This document shows positions 34,772-44,546 of a DNA stretch of 64,000 bases, piece after piece; position 1 is the stretch's first letter, and the number at the start of each line of letters is the position of its first letter. Origin of the DNA: Poriferisodalis sp965231925. Its GTDB lineage: Bacteria > Actinomycetota > Acidimicrobiia > Acidimicrobiales > Poriferisodalaceae. The DNA lies in NCBI GenBank assembly GCA_965231925.1, contig OZ246894.1:2604001-2668000 (forward strand). Direction: 5' to 3'. A program made the translations under genes and the position numbers. Under the pieces are notes generated by a model. The model made no database searches. It was not told the DNA's origin and saw nothing but the letters and a program-made list of their open reading frames with translations.

Positions 34772-36028
34772 ATGACCTCCGAGTACCTGCCTCGGCATGT
34801 CGATGCCTTGCTCGCTGAGTGCTTGACCGAGTTTCCGGCGATCATGCTCGTCGGACCGCGTGCCTGCGGGAAGACCACCACCGCCGCTCGGCACGCCGCC
34901 ACGGTGCTGAGGCTCGACACCGAAGCGGGATCCAACGCACTGCGGTCGGATCCCGACGCCGCCCTGCGAAACCGGGCCGAACCGATACTGCTCGACGAGT
35001 GGCAGGAGTTTCCGGCCGTCATGGGCGCCGTGAAACGCGCAGTGGACACCGAGCGGCGACCGGGTCGCTTCATCATCACCGGTTCAGCGCGTTCCAACAC
35101 CGACGAGCGACTCTGGCCCGGCACTGGGCGCGTCGTGATGCTGCCCATGCACCCCTTGACTGTTACGGAGGCCTCGGGAACAACCATTCGTCCCTTCATC
35201 GACCGGGTCGCAGCCGGCGAGGAGTTGGCCGGCGGCACGCCGCCGTGCGACATTTCTGACTACCTGAAGCTCGCACTTCGAGGCGGCTTCCCTGAGCCCG
35301 TCCTCGAACTTGGCGAATCCGGCACACAGCGCTGGCTGGCAAGCTACGCCGACCAGGTGGCACTTCGTGATGCACGCTCCCACGCCGTCGCGCCCGATTC
35401 GAGTCGCGTGCGTCGATACCTGGAGGCGCTCGCCATCAATTCGGCCGGCACACCCCAAGACAAGACTCTGTACGAGGCGGCCGGCATCGACCGTCGCACG
35501 GCCCAGTCCTACGAACAGCTGCTGAGCGACCTCGTGGTGACCGACCACCTCGACGCTTGGTCGACGAATCGGCTCAAGCGCTTGAGCCGGACCGCCAAGC
35601 GCTACTTGGTCGACTCCGGGCTGATGGCCGCGATCCTCGACGTGGACCGTGAGGATGCCTGGGGCGACGACGTGTTGCTGGGCGCGCTGGTCGACACTTT
35701 CGTTGTCGCTCAGCTTCGGGCCGAGTCTGCTGTCTCCAACATGCGCTACCGGCTCTCGCACCTGCGAGACCAGAACGGTCGGCGGGAAGTCGACGTCATC
35801 GCCGAACTGCCAAGAGGGCGTCTGGTCGGCATCGAGATCAAGGCGGCGGCCAAGGTGCGCCGAAGCGACGCTCGCCACCTGATCTGGCTCCGGGACTCGG
35901 TGGGCGACACGTTCGTCGCCGGTGTGGTGCTCTACGCCGGCCACGACACCTTTGAACTCGACGACCGCATTGTCGCGACACCGATATCGGCACTCTGGAC
36001 TGCAACCAACGGCTTACCGCCTGGATGA
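34772..36028 (+). CDS. AAA_14/DUF4143-family ATPase
   Basis: A 418-residue protein. The P-loop is GPRACGKTT at residues 28-36, and Walker B is PILLDEWQEFP around 71-81. A sensor-like IITGSARSN and the C-terminal DUF4143 domain follow. That domain has a PD-(D/E)xK-like nuclease core: REVDVIAEL then GIEIKAAAKVRRSDARHL. The family is widespread, often variable between strains, and of unknown function; association with mobile DNA is common, and here it sits beside a toxin-antitoxin pair and an IS. It appears to be transcribed from its own leaderless promoter. Confidence 0.9.
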   Translation: MTSEYLPRHVDALLAECLTEFPAIMLVGPRACGKTTTAARHAATVLRLDTEAGSNALRSDPDAALRNRAEPILLDEWQEFPAVMGAVKRAVDTERRPGRFIITGSARSNTDERLWPGTGRVVMLPMHPLTVTEASGTTIRPFIDRVAAGEELAGGTPPCDISDYLKLALRGGFPEPVLELGESGTQRWLASYADQVALRDARSHAVAPDSSRVRRYLEALAINSAGTPQDKTLYEAAGIDRRTAQSYEQLLSDLVVTDHLDAWSTNRLKRLSRTAKRYLVDSGLMAAILDVDREDAWGDDVLLGALVDTFVVAQLRAESAVSNMRYRLSHLRDQNGRREVDVIAELPRGRLVGIEIKAAAKVRRSDARHLIWLRDSVGDTFVAGVVLYAGHDTFELDDRIVATPISALWTATNGLPPG

Positions 36029-36489
36029 ATTTGGCGACGACGACATCCCCAATCCGCACCGGGGTGACCTCAGCCCTCAGGAGTTCGCAGTGAATCTCGT
36101 TCAAGCCGAGATGTCGCGCGATCAGCGGAGTGAGGCGGCGAAATGAACATCACACATCCAGTCCGAGCACAGCCACATCTGCTCACGGGGTCGCCGAATG
36201 GGGAGCATGCGGATGCACGCTGCACAGCAACGACAGCTCCATAATCTGCTGGGGTATCAACCGGTCCGAATCTGCTAAGGGTCCGCCAGAAATCAAGTCG
36301 CGTGGTCTGCGCTCGGGAACCATGCGTAACTCCTGGCAATCACACGGATCGTTCGCGCGACTTGACCCGCGGCGGGCCCTAACGCGCCGTTGAGGAATCC
36401 GAGAGCACCGAGCCACTTGGCAGTCGGTACGCCAGATTTACACGCACATGTTCTGCTAGCGGCGCTGTTTGCCGTCTTTGTCGCCGCCG
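36029..36489. other. Intergenic region with a possible RCC1-like remnant
   Basis: 461 bp without an intact gene. At about 36196-36300 the plus strand reads WGACGCTLHSNDSSIICWGINRS in one frame. It matches the Cys/Trp-Gly pattern of the RCC1-like blades in the secreted protein at 12071-13873. No start, signal peptide or further blade can be followed, so it may be a decayed fragment or chance. Nothing else is evident. Confidence 0.35.
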
Positions 36490-37422
36490 TCACCGCGAAT
36501 CCGCCGGGCTGAGGGACGCCGCCAGGAATTCAGCAGCCTCTGCGAGCGCCTCGTCGGCCTCCCGCAGCGAGTGATAGTGCCAGGTGTGCCACATGCCTTC
36601 CCACAGATCGAGCGTGACGTTGACGCCTGCGGCCGCGGCTCGGCGCTGGAAATCTCGGGCCTGGGCTGCGAGCGGTTCATCGGTCGCCGCTTGGACGAGC
36701 ACAGGCGGCAACCCGCCGAGCTCGGCGCGCAGCGGCGACAGGCGAGGGTCGGCAGGGTCGGCGTCGCCGGTGTAGCAATCGATGAGGTGTCGTTCGGCGT
36801 CGCCGGGGGACGGGCGACCGGGCACGGCGGCATGATCCAGCAGGGGGCTGAAGAGGGCGATCGCAACGGGCGGAGTGCCTTCGGCGGTGGCGATGACTGC
36901 GGCGCTGAGCGCAAGCGTCGCGCCTGCAGAGTCTCCCGCGAGCGCCAACGAAGTCCCGCTGCTCGCCAACGTCCGGTACACGGCCAGCACATCGTCGAGC
37001 GCTGCGGGAAACGGGTGGGACGGCGGTTGGCGGAATTCCACCGAGACGACGGGCATAGTGCGGGCGAGGCGTGCCGTGATCGGTATGGCCACAGCGGCGC
37101 TGCCCAGGACGTAGCCGCCGCCGTGTGCGTACACCACCGTCGCAACGCTGGCATCGGACGGAGAGCCGGCGACCCGGCACGGCACGCCGCCGATCACCTC
37201 GCGCCGGTGCGGCACCGCTGGGTCGTCGTCTTCGCCCCAGAGCGCGTTCGTTTGTGCGCGCCAGCGCTCCACCGCCGCCACATCGGTCAGATCGGGCATC
37301 CCGATCGGCACGGGCGGCTTGCGCCGTGCCTTGTACGCGATGGCTTCGGGAGACAATCGGCGTCGGCGAACGAACGACGCAGCGTCCCGGTCGGTACTCA
37401 CGATGGCCGCCTCGCGGCGCAT
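36490..37422 (-). CDS. Alpha/beta hydrolase, hormone-sensitive-lipase (HSL) type esterase
   Basis: A 310-residue enzyme. The HSL-family oxyanion motif is VYAHGGGYVLGSAA, the nucleophile elbow is LALAGDSAGATLALSAAV (Ser in GDSAG), and a C-terminal WEGMWHTWHYHS carries the catalytic His with an Asp in VQAATDEPLAAQ. These define a carboxylesterase/lipase of the HGGG family. No export signal is seen. The N-terminus (MRREAAIVSTDRDAASFVRRRR) is basic and may be longer than necessary. Located 27 bp downstream of the penicillin-acylase-like gene, so possibly in the same operon. Confidence 0.88.
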   Translation of the reverse strand: MRREAAIVSTDRDAASFVRRRRLSPEAIAYKARRKPPVPIGMPDLTDVAAVERWRAQTNALWGEDDDPAVPHRREVIGGVPCRVAGSPSDASVATVVYAHGGGYVLGSAAVAIPITARLARTMPVVSVEFRQPPSHPFPAALDDVLAVYRTLASSGTSLALAGDSAGATLALSAAVIATAEGTPPVAIALFSPLLDHAAVPGRPSPGDAERHLIDCYTGDADPADPRLSPLRAELGGLPPVLVQAATDEPLAAQARDFQRRAAAAGVNVTLDLWEGMWHTWHYHSLREADEALAEAAEFLAASLSPADSR

Positions 37423-37449
37423 GCGCAGCGACAGCGCTCCGAGGCGGTA

Positions 37450-39687
37450 CTAGATCCGGTGTTCATGCACCGTGACCGAGGCCACCGCTTGCGGGCTGTA
37501 GGCCATCGGAATCAGCTCGCAGTCGAGCCACGCTTGTCGCTGGTCGAGGTCGTGGCCGCTGCCGCGCACGCCCGACACGCCGTGGGGGACCACCCAACCG
37601 GACTGGTCCCAGTCGTCGAGATCGAACGCGTAGCGGGCGACCGAACCGTGAATGGCCCGCTCCCCTGTCTCAGGTGCCGTACCGCCCTGGCGCACGGTGT
37701 CGCCGTCGCCAGCGCAGCCGTCGACCGGCGGGTGAAGGTCCCGCGCCGCGGCGAGCGCTGAGGCCAGAGGATGAGGCGACGCCATTCGGTGCACCCGTCC
37801 CCACTCCCACAATTGGGGGTCTCCGCCGAGCCGCTGTTGCAGTTCAGCCGCGGCCTCGTCGACGCAAGCGCTGGCAGCCATGCGCCGTGCGATGGGGTTG
37901 TCGAGGCCGGGCACCACATCGAGGTTTCGCTCGCAGAGCATGCGAGTGGCGGCGCCTGCGGCCATACGGCTCGCTTCGGCGGCGGGTGGCCACCCTGCTG
38001 CTCCCAGATCGGCGCCGGAGATGCCGAGCCGCTCGACGATGCCTTCGATGAGACGGCGCTTGATGACTGCGTAGACGGTCGCCGGCGCCGAGTCAGCGGT
38101 CATGGCGTGGTCCCAGTCGGCCAGCATGTCGAGCAGCGTGTGCGACAGCTCGTGGCCGCACTCGACTGCGTACTCCATAATCAGGCCGAGCACTCTTGGG
38201 GCCACGAGCGAGGTCACGTCGGCGTGGATGGCGCTCATGTCTGCGACGGTTGCGTGGCTCATGGGCGCCAACAATTCGCAGATGCGGTCGTGGCGGCTCG
38301 GGCCGGCGAAGTCCAGCGAGATGAACGGGCCGCCATCAGCCGTGCGGTTGTTTGCGGTCACCAGGTAGCCCCTCGCAGGATCGGTCCACTGGGGCAGATC
38401 CTCGAAGGGCACTGGCGCCAAGCCGTCCCAGGCGAACTCGTCGGTGCCGGGTACGGGGGTCCATCGGCTCGCCGGAGAGCGCTCGATGACGCGGCCTCGG
38501 ATCTTGAAGGCGATGGCGCCGGCGCGATCGGCCGCCAGCAGGTTGTTGACGGGCAACACCCACGGCCGAACGGCCTCGATCAGCTCAGGCGTCGAACGGG
38601 ACACCAGCATCGGCCAGATCGCGTCGAGCGTCGTGTCGGCACCGAACATGCCGGTCCATTGCATCGACAGCGCTAACCCGTCGGCGGGATCGCCAAGCAC
38701 CACCGGACCTCGGGGCGTCGCCCCGCACAGCACCTCGACCGTGCCCTCACCACGGATCTCGAGTGTCTCGGTCCGCCACGGTTCCCACAGCGCGGAACCC
38801 TCTTCGAATCGCTCCACGAACACGTCGGTGTCGTCGCACATGCCATGGGTGATGCCCCAGGCAACCTCCGCGTTGTGGCCGAAATGCGGGAAACCCGGCA
38901 CGCCAGGAAAGCCCATGCCGATTGCATCGAATTCGTCGCAGCGCAGGTGGCACTGGTGATACACGTTCGGGAATTCGATGCCTCGGTGCGGATCGCCGGC
39001 GAGCAGCGGCTTGCCGCTCGCAGTGCGCCCGCCGCTGAGCGCCCACGAGTTGGAAGCACCGTCGGAGTCCATAGCCGCCGCCAAGGCCGCCATGTCCGCT
39101 GCGCTTGCGTCGAGCACGCCCGCGGCGTCGGCGAGCAGATCGGGGCGGGGAGCATCGCCCGGAACCATCGCAGCATCGGCTTCGATGTCGCCGACGGTGG
39201 CCATCACAGCATCAGAGCCGGCCTGGGCCAGGATGCACCCTCGCCACAGCTTGCGCGTGAGCGTGCCCATGAAGATGTGGCGCAGCTTGTACACGGCGAC
39301 GCAGTGCCACGGCTCCCACGGTGCGGGCGGCGCACGATGGTGCTCGAACTCGGGCGGCAGCGCTTCGGCGTGGTCGGCCAGCCAACGGTTCACGCCCCTG
39401 GCGTAGGCCTCGCACATCGCACGGGTGCGGGTCTCGAGCGCTTCGTAGTCGGTTTGGGAGACTGCGGCAAGTCCGAGCCGGCGGAAGAAGGCATCCTCGC
39501 GAGCTCCGGCCATGCCGACGATTTCGGACCAGCGTCCCATCGCCCGCCGCCGATCCCACTCCATCTGCCAGATCCGGTCGTCGGCCGCCACCCAGCCCTG
39601 CGCTGCGAATGCCGCCTCGGCCGTCTGGGCCTCGACGTGAGCGATGCCCCAGCGGTCACGCTGGACCATCGAGCCGATGTCGCTCAT
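37450..39687 (-). CDS. Penicillin-acylase-family Ntn-hydrolase
   Basis: A 745-residue enzyme. The autocatalytic site is DGASNSWALSGGRTASGKP, with S212 as the probable N-terminal nucleophile of the beta subunit. LLAGDPHRGIEFPNVYHQCHL and GFPGVPGFPHFGHNAEVAWGITHGMCDDTDVFVE match the PGA/AHL-acylase/cephalosporin-acylase fold. Unlike exported relatives, no signal peptide precedes the alpha-subunit sequence MSDIGSMVQRDRWGIAHVEA, so it may act in the cytosol. Substrates could be acyl-homoserine lactones, N-acyl amino acids or beta-lactams. A GGTGGAGA site sets the start. Confidence 0.9.
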   Translation of the reverse strand: MSDIGSMVQRDRWGIAHVEAQTAEAAFAAQGWVAADDRIWQMEWDRRRAMGRWSEIVGMAGAREDAFFRRLGLAAVSQTDYEALETRTRAMCEAYARGVNRWLADHAEALPPEFEHHRAPPAPWEPWHCVAVYKLRHIFMGTLTRKLWRGCILAQAGSDAVMATVGDIEADAAMVPGDAPRPDLLADAAGVLDASAADMAALAAAMDSDGASNSWALSGGRTASGKPLLAGDPHRGIEFPNVYHQCHLRCDEFDAIGMGFPGVPGFPHFGHNAEVAWGITHGMCDDTDVFVERFEEGSALWEPWRTETLEIRGEGTVEVLCGATPRGPVVLGDPADGLALSMQWTGMFGADTTLDAIWPMLVSRSTPELIEAVRPWVLPVNNLLAADRAGAIAFKIRGRVIERSPASRWTPVPGTDEFAWDGLAPVPFEDLPQWTDPARGYLVTANNRTADGGPFISLDFAGPSRHDRICELLAPMSHATVADMSAIHADVTSLVAPRVLGLIMEYAVECGHELSHTLLDMLADWDHAMTADSAPATVYAVIKRRLIEGIVERLGISGADLGAAGWPPAAEASRMAAGAATRMLCERNLDVVPGLDNPIARRMAASACVDEAAAELQQRLGGDPQLWEWGRVHRMASPHPLASALAAARDLHPPVDGCAGDGDTVRQGGTAPETGERAIHGSVARYAFDLDDWDQSGWVVPHGVSGVRGSGHDLDQRQAWLDCELIPMAYSPQAVASVTVHEHRI

Positions 39688-39869
39688 CTCAGCATCTCCA
39701 CCCGAACTGCCGCGGTTCGCCTTGGCAACCGAGCCGGCGTTGACCGCGCCCGCGACTGCCGACGAAGCGGCTCGACGGAAGCGCGCTCGCGCAGCACCGC
39801 ATCACTACAGCAACCGGCACTTCGCGGGTGCCTTGCGCATCAGCAGCACCCAGTGCGCTATGCGAGCCA

Positions 39870-42800
39870 TCAGGAGGAGTCGGCAGATTCATCCGTTGCG
39901 CTGGTGCCGACGCTGCTGTCGCCAGCCGCGAATCGTCCGACTAGATGTGCTGTAGTCCAACGGTCGGGGCCTCCGAGGCGTGTCAGTTCGTGGCCTGCGA
40001 CCTTCGACGGAGACACCGCCGCAGTCCCGCCCACGACGACCACGAAGCCGCCGTTCGCCGATGCAGCGCGCAGACGCGTCATCTGGAACGCCGGCATGTT
40101 GCCGGTACGCGGCCCGGCGAGGACTACACAGTCGGAGCCGACGACCCCGGCGAGAGTGAACGCGTTGTAAATGTCCGACTGCGCCGCAGCATCGGATGCC
40201 ACCACAATCGGCCTGTCGCCGGTGCAGTCCGACGCGATCCACGGCTCGGCCCCGACGAGGTACGCGCCGTGTGCCGCGGCAGTGAACGAATTGTCCGGTA
40301 CGGAGGTGCCCGGCGGGGCAGGCGAGTCGATGCCGGAAGCGGCAGCTGCGCCCACCCATTGGGCAGTGAACCAGCGATCGGCCCCTCCGATCCGCGTCAT
40401 GTCACGCCCTGCGACCTTCGCCGCCGGAACTGCCGCGGTCCCGCCGATGACGACACCGCCTGCCGCTGCGGCGAGCAGCCGAGCAGCCTGAGACGAGTGC
40501 ATGATGCCTTCCCGAGGCCCCGCGAGGACTACGCAGTCTGTGTCGATGGCACCGGCAAGCGTGACAGCGCTGTAGATGTCCGACTGCGCTGCAGCGTCGG
40601 AAGCCACCACAATCGGCTTGTCGCCGGTGCAGTCTGACTCGGTCCATCGCTCCGCGCCGACGAGGTGCGCCTCTTCGCTCTGCGTTCCGCCCCCGTCGTC
40701 GCGTCCGGCGACCACGATCTCGGTACCGCCTGCGGGCTCGATGTCGGCTGCCGAACCCGCGGCGAACGAGCGCTCTCCGACCTCGATCGCTATCGCGGTG
40801 TCGTCGCCGATCAGAGCGGCGACCGCGGTGATGCGCACGGTGGCTTCGGTGGTGCCAGCGGGGAAGGCTATGACTTGGCGCTGGACAGTTTGGCCCATCG
40901 GCGCCCACGCACCGTCATCGCCGAGACGCGCTTCGGCCGAATAATCGCTGCCGAGGCCGAACTCGCTGTCGAACTCCAAGTACACATGCACTCGTTGTCC
41001 CACGCGGTGTTCGAGCGTCACCGTGAACACGGCGGATTCCCCCTCCGCAATTCGAGACGGCGTGGCGGCACCCACGGTGACTATCACTGTGCCTTCGTGA
41101 ACTGTGCTGGGGCCGGTGTTTTGGCTGGTGCCCGGGTTTATGTTGCGAACCGGATCGATAATCATCGTGGGACCGTCGTCGTCATTCACCGTGACGGTGG
41201 CGACGGCCACCGAGCCGACCGTGTAGCCGCTGCTGTCAGCGATGGTCAAGGCCACCGTGCCATCCGGTTCGTCGATCATGTCGCCCGTCGTCGGAACCGT
41301 GAACGTGGCCATCGTCTGCGAAGCCTCGATCGGCACCGAGACCATGCCACGACTCGTGCTGCCGACAAATTGCTCAACGTTGACGCCGCTCACAGTCGCC
41401 TCCACGCTGATGCGTTGCGTCGGTGCCGGAATGGCAGTGAGCGTGAACGTGATGGCGTCGCCCTCGGTAACCGACGTCGCGCCCGCAGCTACGGTGACCA
41501 CCGGCTTCGAGACCGTGGTCCCGTCGTCGTCGTTCACGGGCACCGATGCCGATCTGGGAACGCCCACGGTGTAGCCGTCGCCTGCCTCGACGGTGGCGGT
41601 GACCGAACCGTGGGACTCGTCGATGCTGTCATCGTCGGTCCCGACGACGAACGTCGCCGTCGCTGTGCCCGCGGACAGCAGGACGGTCCGAGTCCCCTTG
41701 CTGCCGCTGATGAACGTGCCCGTCTCGGTGACGTCCACATCGACCGACACGTTCGCCGCGGGTATCGGCGCAGCAGTCAGCGTGAACATGGCATCGCCGC
41801 CCTCGGCCACTGCCGATCCCGCCGCAATCGAGATTGACGGTTGGACGTCGTTGTCGTTCACCGTCACGGTCGCCGTGCTGGGCGAGCCGAGGGTGTACCC
41901 GGACCCGCTGCGCACCGCGGCGGTGATGCTGCCGTTCGCTTCGTCGACGGCGTCGTCGGAGGTGTCGACGTCGAAGAGTGTGGCAGCGGTGTTGGCCGGG
42001 ATCGTCACCGTGCGGTCGCCCTTGGCACCGCTGATGAACGTGCCGACCTCCGTGACTCTCACATTCACGTCCAGCGCGGTGATCGGCACCGGGCTCACCG
42101 TCAGGGTGAACTGCGCGGGGCCGCCTTCAGTGACCGATGCAGCGCTGCCAGCAATGGTGATCGACGGTTCAGCAACATCGTCGTCCCTGATGTCTACGAC
42201 AAAAGTGCTCCGCTCCTGCTTCACCGTGTAGCTCGAATGAGTCGACAAGGTGTACACCCGCAATCGATCGCCCTGCGCTCTGTTGTCGTCAGGCACGCTG
42301 TACCGGAACTTGTAACGCCCCTCCCATGCAGGAATCGTCACAGTGGCAGCAGTCGCGCCCGGATCGCCTTCACTCGAGCCGACCGTGTAGCGCAGTACCG
42401 TGCTGGTCGGCGAGACCGGGTCGACGATCACATTGACCGCCCTGTTGATCGTCGTGCCTTCGGTGGCCGTGTGCTTGTCGTCCTGATACGAAACCACTGG
42501 CTTGTCCGGCGCCGAACTGTTGTTGTTGATGTTGATCGTGATGCTCTCACCGCCCTGAGCAGTCGGCAGCGTCAAGACGATCGTCTCGGTGGATTCCGAA
42601 GTCACGGAGTCGTTGAGTGCGGCAACAGTGATTCCCACGGAATCGCGTGCGCCTACCGGGAAACTGACACTGCCCGTTCCCGTACTCATGGTAAAGCCGG
42701 TGATGGTGGCATCAAGGCTCCCGCTGGCCACGGAGGCCGTGCCGCTCACCGCGAATCTGATGCCAGAGGGGGGTGGCTCGTACCCCGGTGCCGCTCGGAC

Positions 42801-42974
42801 GACCAATACGGCCGTCTCCGACGTACTCTCATTCAGATCCGTGTCTGTGCCTTCGATGGTATGCCATGACAGGTCATTCACGGGAGCCTGTGCTGATGCA
42901 TGCGGGAGCGGCAACGCAACCAGCCCTGCGCATGCCAGCATCCAAGCAGCAGCCGACCGGGCCAGCCTATTCAT
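39870..42974 (-). CDS. Secreted Calx-beta protein with two C-terminal cell-wall-binding-like modules
   Basis: A 1034-residue exported protein. A signal peptide occupies residues 1-29 (ending PLPHASAQAP). Residues ~30-790 are a series of about six Calx-beta domains, seen from repeated cores such as VTEGGPAQFTLTVSP, AVAEGGDAMFTLTAAP and VTVNDDDG. They are expected to bind Ca2+ and form an extended stalk. The last ~235 residues hold two homologous modules of about 110 residues, each with a D-C-T-G-D-(K/R)-P-I-V-V-A-S-D core, VVLAGPR and GG(A/P)DRW. They resemble cell-wall-binding repeat 2 but carry conserved Cys pairs. Probable role: surface adhesion or display. No enzyme domain is visible. Confidence 0.87.
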   Translation of the reverse strand: MNRLARSAAAWMLACAGLVALPLPHASAQAPVNDLSWHTIEGTDTDLNESTSETAVLVVRAAPGYEPPPSGIRFAVSGTASVASGSLDATITGFTMSTGTGSVSFPVGARDSVGITVAALNDSVTSESTETIVLTLPTAQGGESITININNNSSAPDKPVVSYQDDKHTATEGTTINRAVNVIVDPVSPTSTVLRYTVGSSEGDPGATAATVTIPAWEGRYKFRYSVPDDNRAQGDRLRVYTLSTHSSYTVKQERSTFVVDIRDDDVAEPSITIAGSAASVTEGGPAQFTLTVSPVPITALDVNVRVTEVGTFISGAKGDRTVTIPANTAATLFDVDTSDDAVDEANGSITAAVRSGSGYTLGSPSTATVTVNDNDVQPSISIAAGSAVAEGGDAMFTLTAAPIPAANVSVDVDVTETGTFISGSKGTRTVLLSAGTATATFVVGTDDDSIDESHGSVTATVEAGDGYTVGVPRSASVPVNDDDGTTVSKPVVTVAAGATSVTEGDAITFTLTAIPAPTQRISVEATVSGVNVEQFVGSTSRGMVSVPIEASQTMATFTVPTTGDMIDEPDGTVALTIADSSGYTVGSVAVATVTVNDDDGPTMIIDPVRNINPGTSQNTGPSTVHEGTVIVTVGAATPSRIAEGESAVFTVTLEHRVGQRVHVYLEFDSEFGLGSDYSAEARLGDDGAWAPMGQTVQRQVIAFPAGTTEATVRITAVAALIGDDTAIAIEVGERSFAAGSAADIEPAGGTEIVVAGRDDGGGTQSEEAHLVGAERWTESDCTGDKPIVVASDAAAQSDIYSAVTLAGAIDTDCVVLAGPREGIMHSSQAARLLAAAAGGVVIGGTAAVPAAKVAGRDMTRIGGADRWFTAQWVGAAAASGIDSPAPPGTSVPDNSFTAAAHGAYLVGAEPWIASDCTGDRPIVVASDAAAQSDIYNAFTLAGVVGSDCVVLAGPRTGNMPAFQMTRLRAASANGGFVVVVGGTAAVSPSKVAGHELTRLGGPDRWTTAHLVGRFAAGDSSVGTSATDESADSS

Positions 42975-43458
42975 CTAGGAGGGGGGCTGGTGCCACGGTG
43001 CCCGGCGGACAGCCAAGAGACTGCTCGGGAATGGGCGCAGGACCCAACCTGCAAGCCCTGACCTGTGGTTGTGCATGCGCCGAGCATCCGAAATGCGATG
43101 TTCCGACCACCCTCCTGGTCTCTGCGGCCGTCAGGACGGCCCGCGGCTGCCGCCCAGCCTGGCGAAGCGCCCAGCGATTTCGAGCCGAGCACGCCTGAGA
43201 CTTGTTCGTGCATGTAATGCCAGACGATTCGGAGTCTTGACAGCAATTTTCCTCCCCTTGTGGGGCATCACGCACTGAGCACGTCATGTGAACCTGTCAC
43301 GCGGGGCAAGGATATGGGACACAGGCTTGAGAACAGCGCAGGAGGGTACAACCTTGAGAGCCATACAGGAGGGCACAACTTAGTTCCGTGGCAGTTTCTG
43401 GCCATGCAGAGAAATACAGATCGTTCAACCGAGACGCTGCCAGCCCGACAGGCCTCGG
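42975..43458. other. Intergenic region with a short tandem-like direct repeat
   Basis: 484 bp with no convincing gene. It holds the upstream region of the Calx-beta gene. A 16-bp near-identical unit (CAGGAGGGyACAACyT) occurs at 43339-43354 and 43366-43381, 27 bp apart. No tRNA or recognisable RNA element was seen. Confidence 0.4.
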
Positions 43459-44373
43459 CTAGAGCGCTTGCGCGAGCGCATCTGCCAGACCGGGATGCTC
43501 GAAGCCGAAGCCGTCCTCGGTGAGCGCGTCGGGAAGCACTCGGGTCGAGTCGAGCAGCAGCGCCTGGCCCATCTCGCCCAATGCGGCACGGATGGCGAAT
43601 TGCGGCGCCGGCATGAACGACGGTCGGCCCAGCGCGGCACTCAGTGCCCGTTGGAAATCCCGCTGGCGGGCGGGGTTCGGCGCCGTCAGGTTGAAGGCCC
43701 CGCTGGCATCGCTGTCGATGAGATGACGGATGGCCCGCACTTCGTCGTCGAGGCTGATCCAGCTCCACCACTGCCGGCCGCCGCCGAGCGGACCGCCAGC
43801 ACCCAGGCGGGTGATCCTCGCCATCCGCTCGATGGCCTCGGCAGCAGGCCCGACAACCAGGCCGGTACGAATGCGCACGAGACGCACACCAGCGTCGAGA
43901 ATCGGCACCGCAGCCCGTTCCCATTGCTTGCAGACCTCAGCCAGGAAGCCATCGCCGGGCAACGACCGTTCGGTCAACTCCTCGTTGCCGCGGTCGCCGT
44001 AGAAACCGATGGCCGAGCCGCAGATGAACACCGACGGCTTGGCATCCAGCGTGCGAACGGTGTCGGCAAGCAGCTCGGTGGACTCGACACGGCTCGACAT
44101 GATCGCCGCCTTGCGCTTGTCGGTCCACCGGCCCCCGATGCTTTCCCCCGCCAAATGGACTATGGCGTCGAGGCCCTCAAGCGCGACAGCGTCGATGCTC
44201 CCGGCGGCCACATCCCAGGTGACCGTCCGCTCGCCCGTCCCACCTGCAGTGCCCGGCGCACCAACCGGATCGGACCGACGGGAGACACCGACGACCTCGT
44301 GGCCATCAGCGCGCAGACTCGCAGCGAGCGCTCCGCCGATTAGCCCTCGAATTCCCGTGATCGCGACTCGCAT
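43459..44373 (-). CDS. TIGR01777-family NAD(P)-dependent epimerase-like protein
   Basis: A 304-residue extended SDR protein. The nucleotide-binding site is MRVAITGIRGLIGGALAASL, followed by LDAIVHLAGESIGGRWTDKRKAAIMSSR (a hallmark of the family) and FICGSAIGFYGDRGNEELTE around the active-site Tyr. The C-terminal DUF1731 region includes PAPQFAIRAALGEMGQALLLDSTRVLPDAL. The family includes SulA-like proteins of unknown reaction. The start is placed at the ATG at 44373, with ATG 44382 as alternative. Confidence 0.9.
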   Translation of the reverse strand: MRVAITGIRGLIGGALAASLRADGHEVVGVSRRSDPVGAPGTAGGTGERTVTWDVAAGSIDAVALEGLDAIVHLAGESIGGRWTDKRKAAIMSSRVESTELLADTVRTLDAKPSVFICGSAIGFYGDRGNEELTERSLPGDGFLAEVCKQWERAAVPILDAGVRLVRIRTGLVVGPAAEAIERMARITRLGAGGPLGGGRQWWSWISLDDEVRAIRHLIDSDASGAFNLTAPNPARQRDFQRALSAALGRPSFMPAPQFAIRAALGEMGQALLLDSTRVLPDALTEDGFGFEHPGLADALAQAL

Positions 44374-44546
44374 GTCATTCATGATGTCGCACAGAAGCGG
44401 CCGCGCATGCACGCGAGGCCCAGCCGATTGGCTGAGGAGCCGCGCGGTTAGGTGAGCCTTCTCGTGGTACCGCCCGTTGCTTCCCGCTCTTGTTCGCTTC
44501 GCTCACGGGCCGGTGGGGCCACGGCTTCGCCTACCGAATCGCCTCC

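Noticed and set aside
42975..43290. Small Cys-rich open frames on both strands before the Calx-beta gene
   Set aside because: No start signal, no conserved pattern and composition like the surrounding intergenic DNA.
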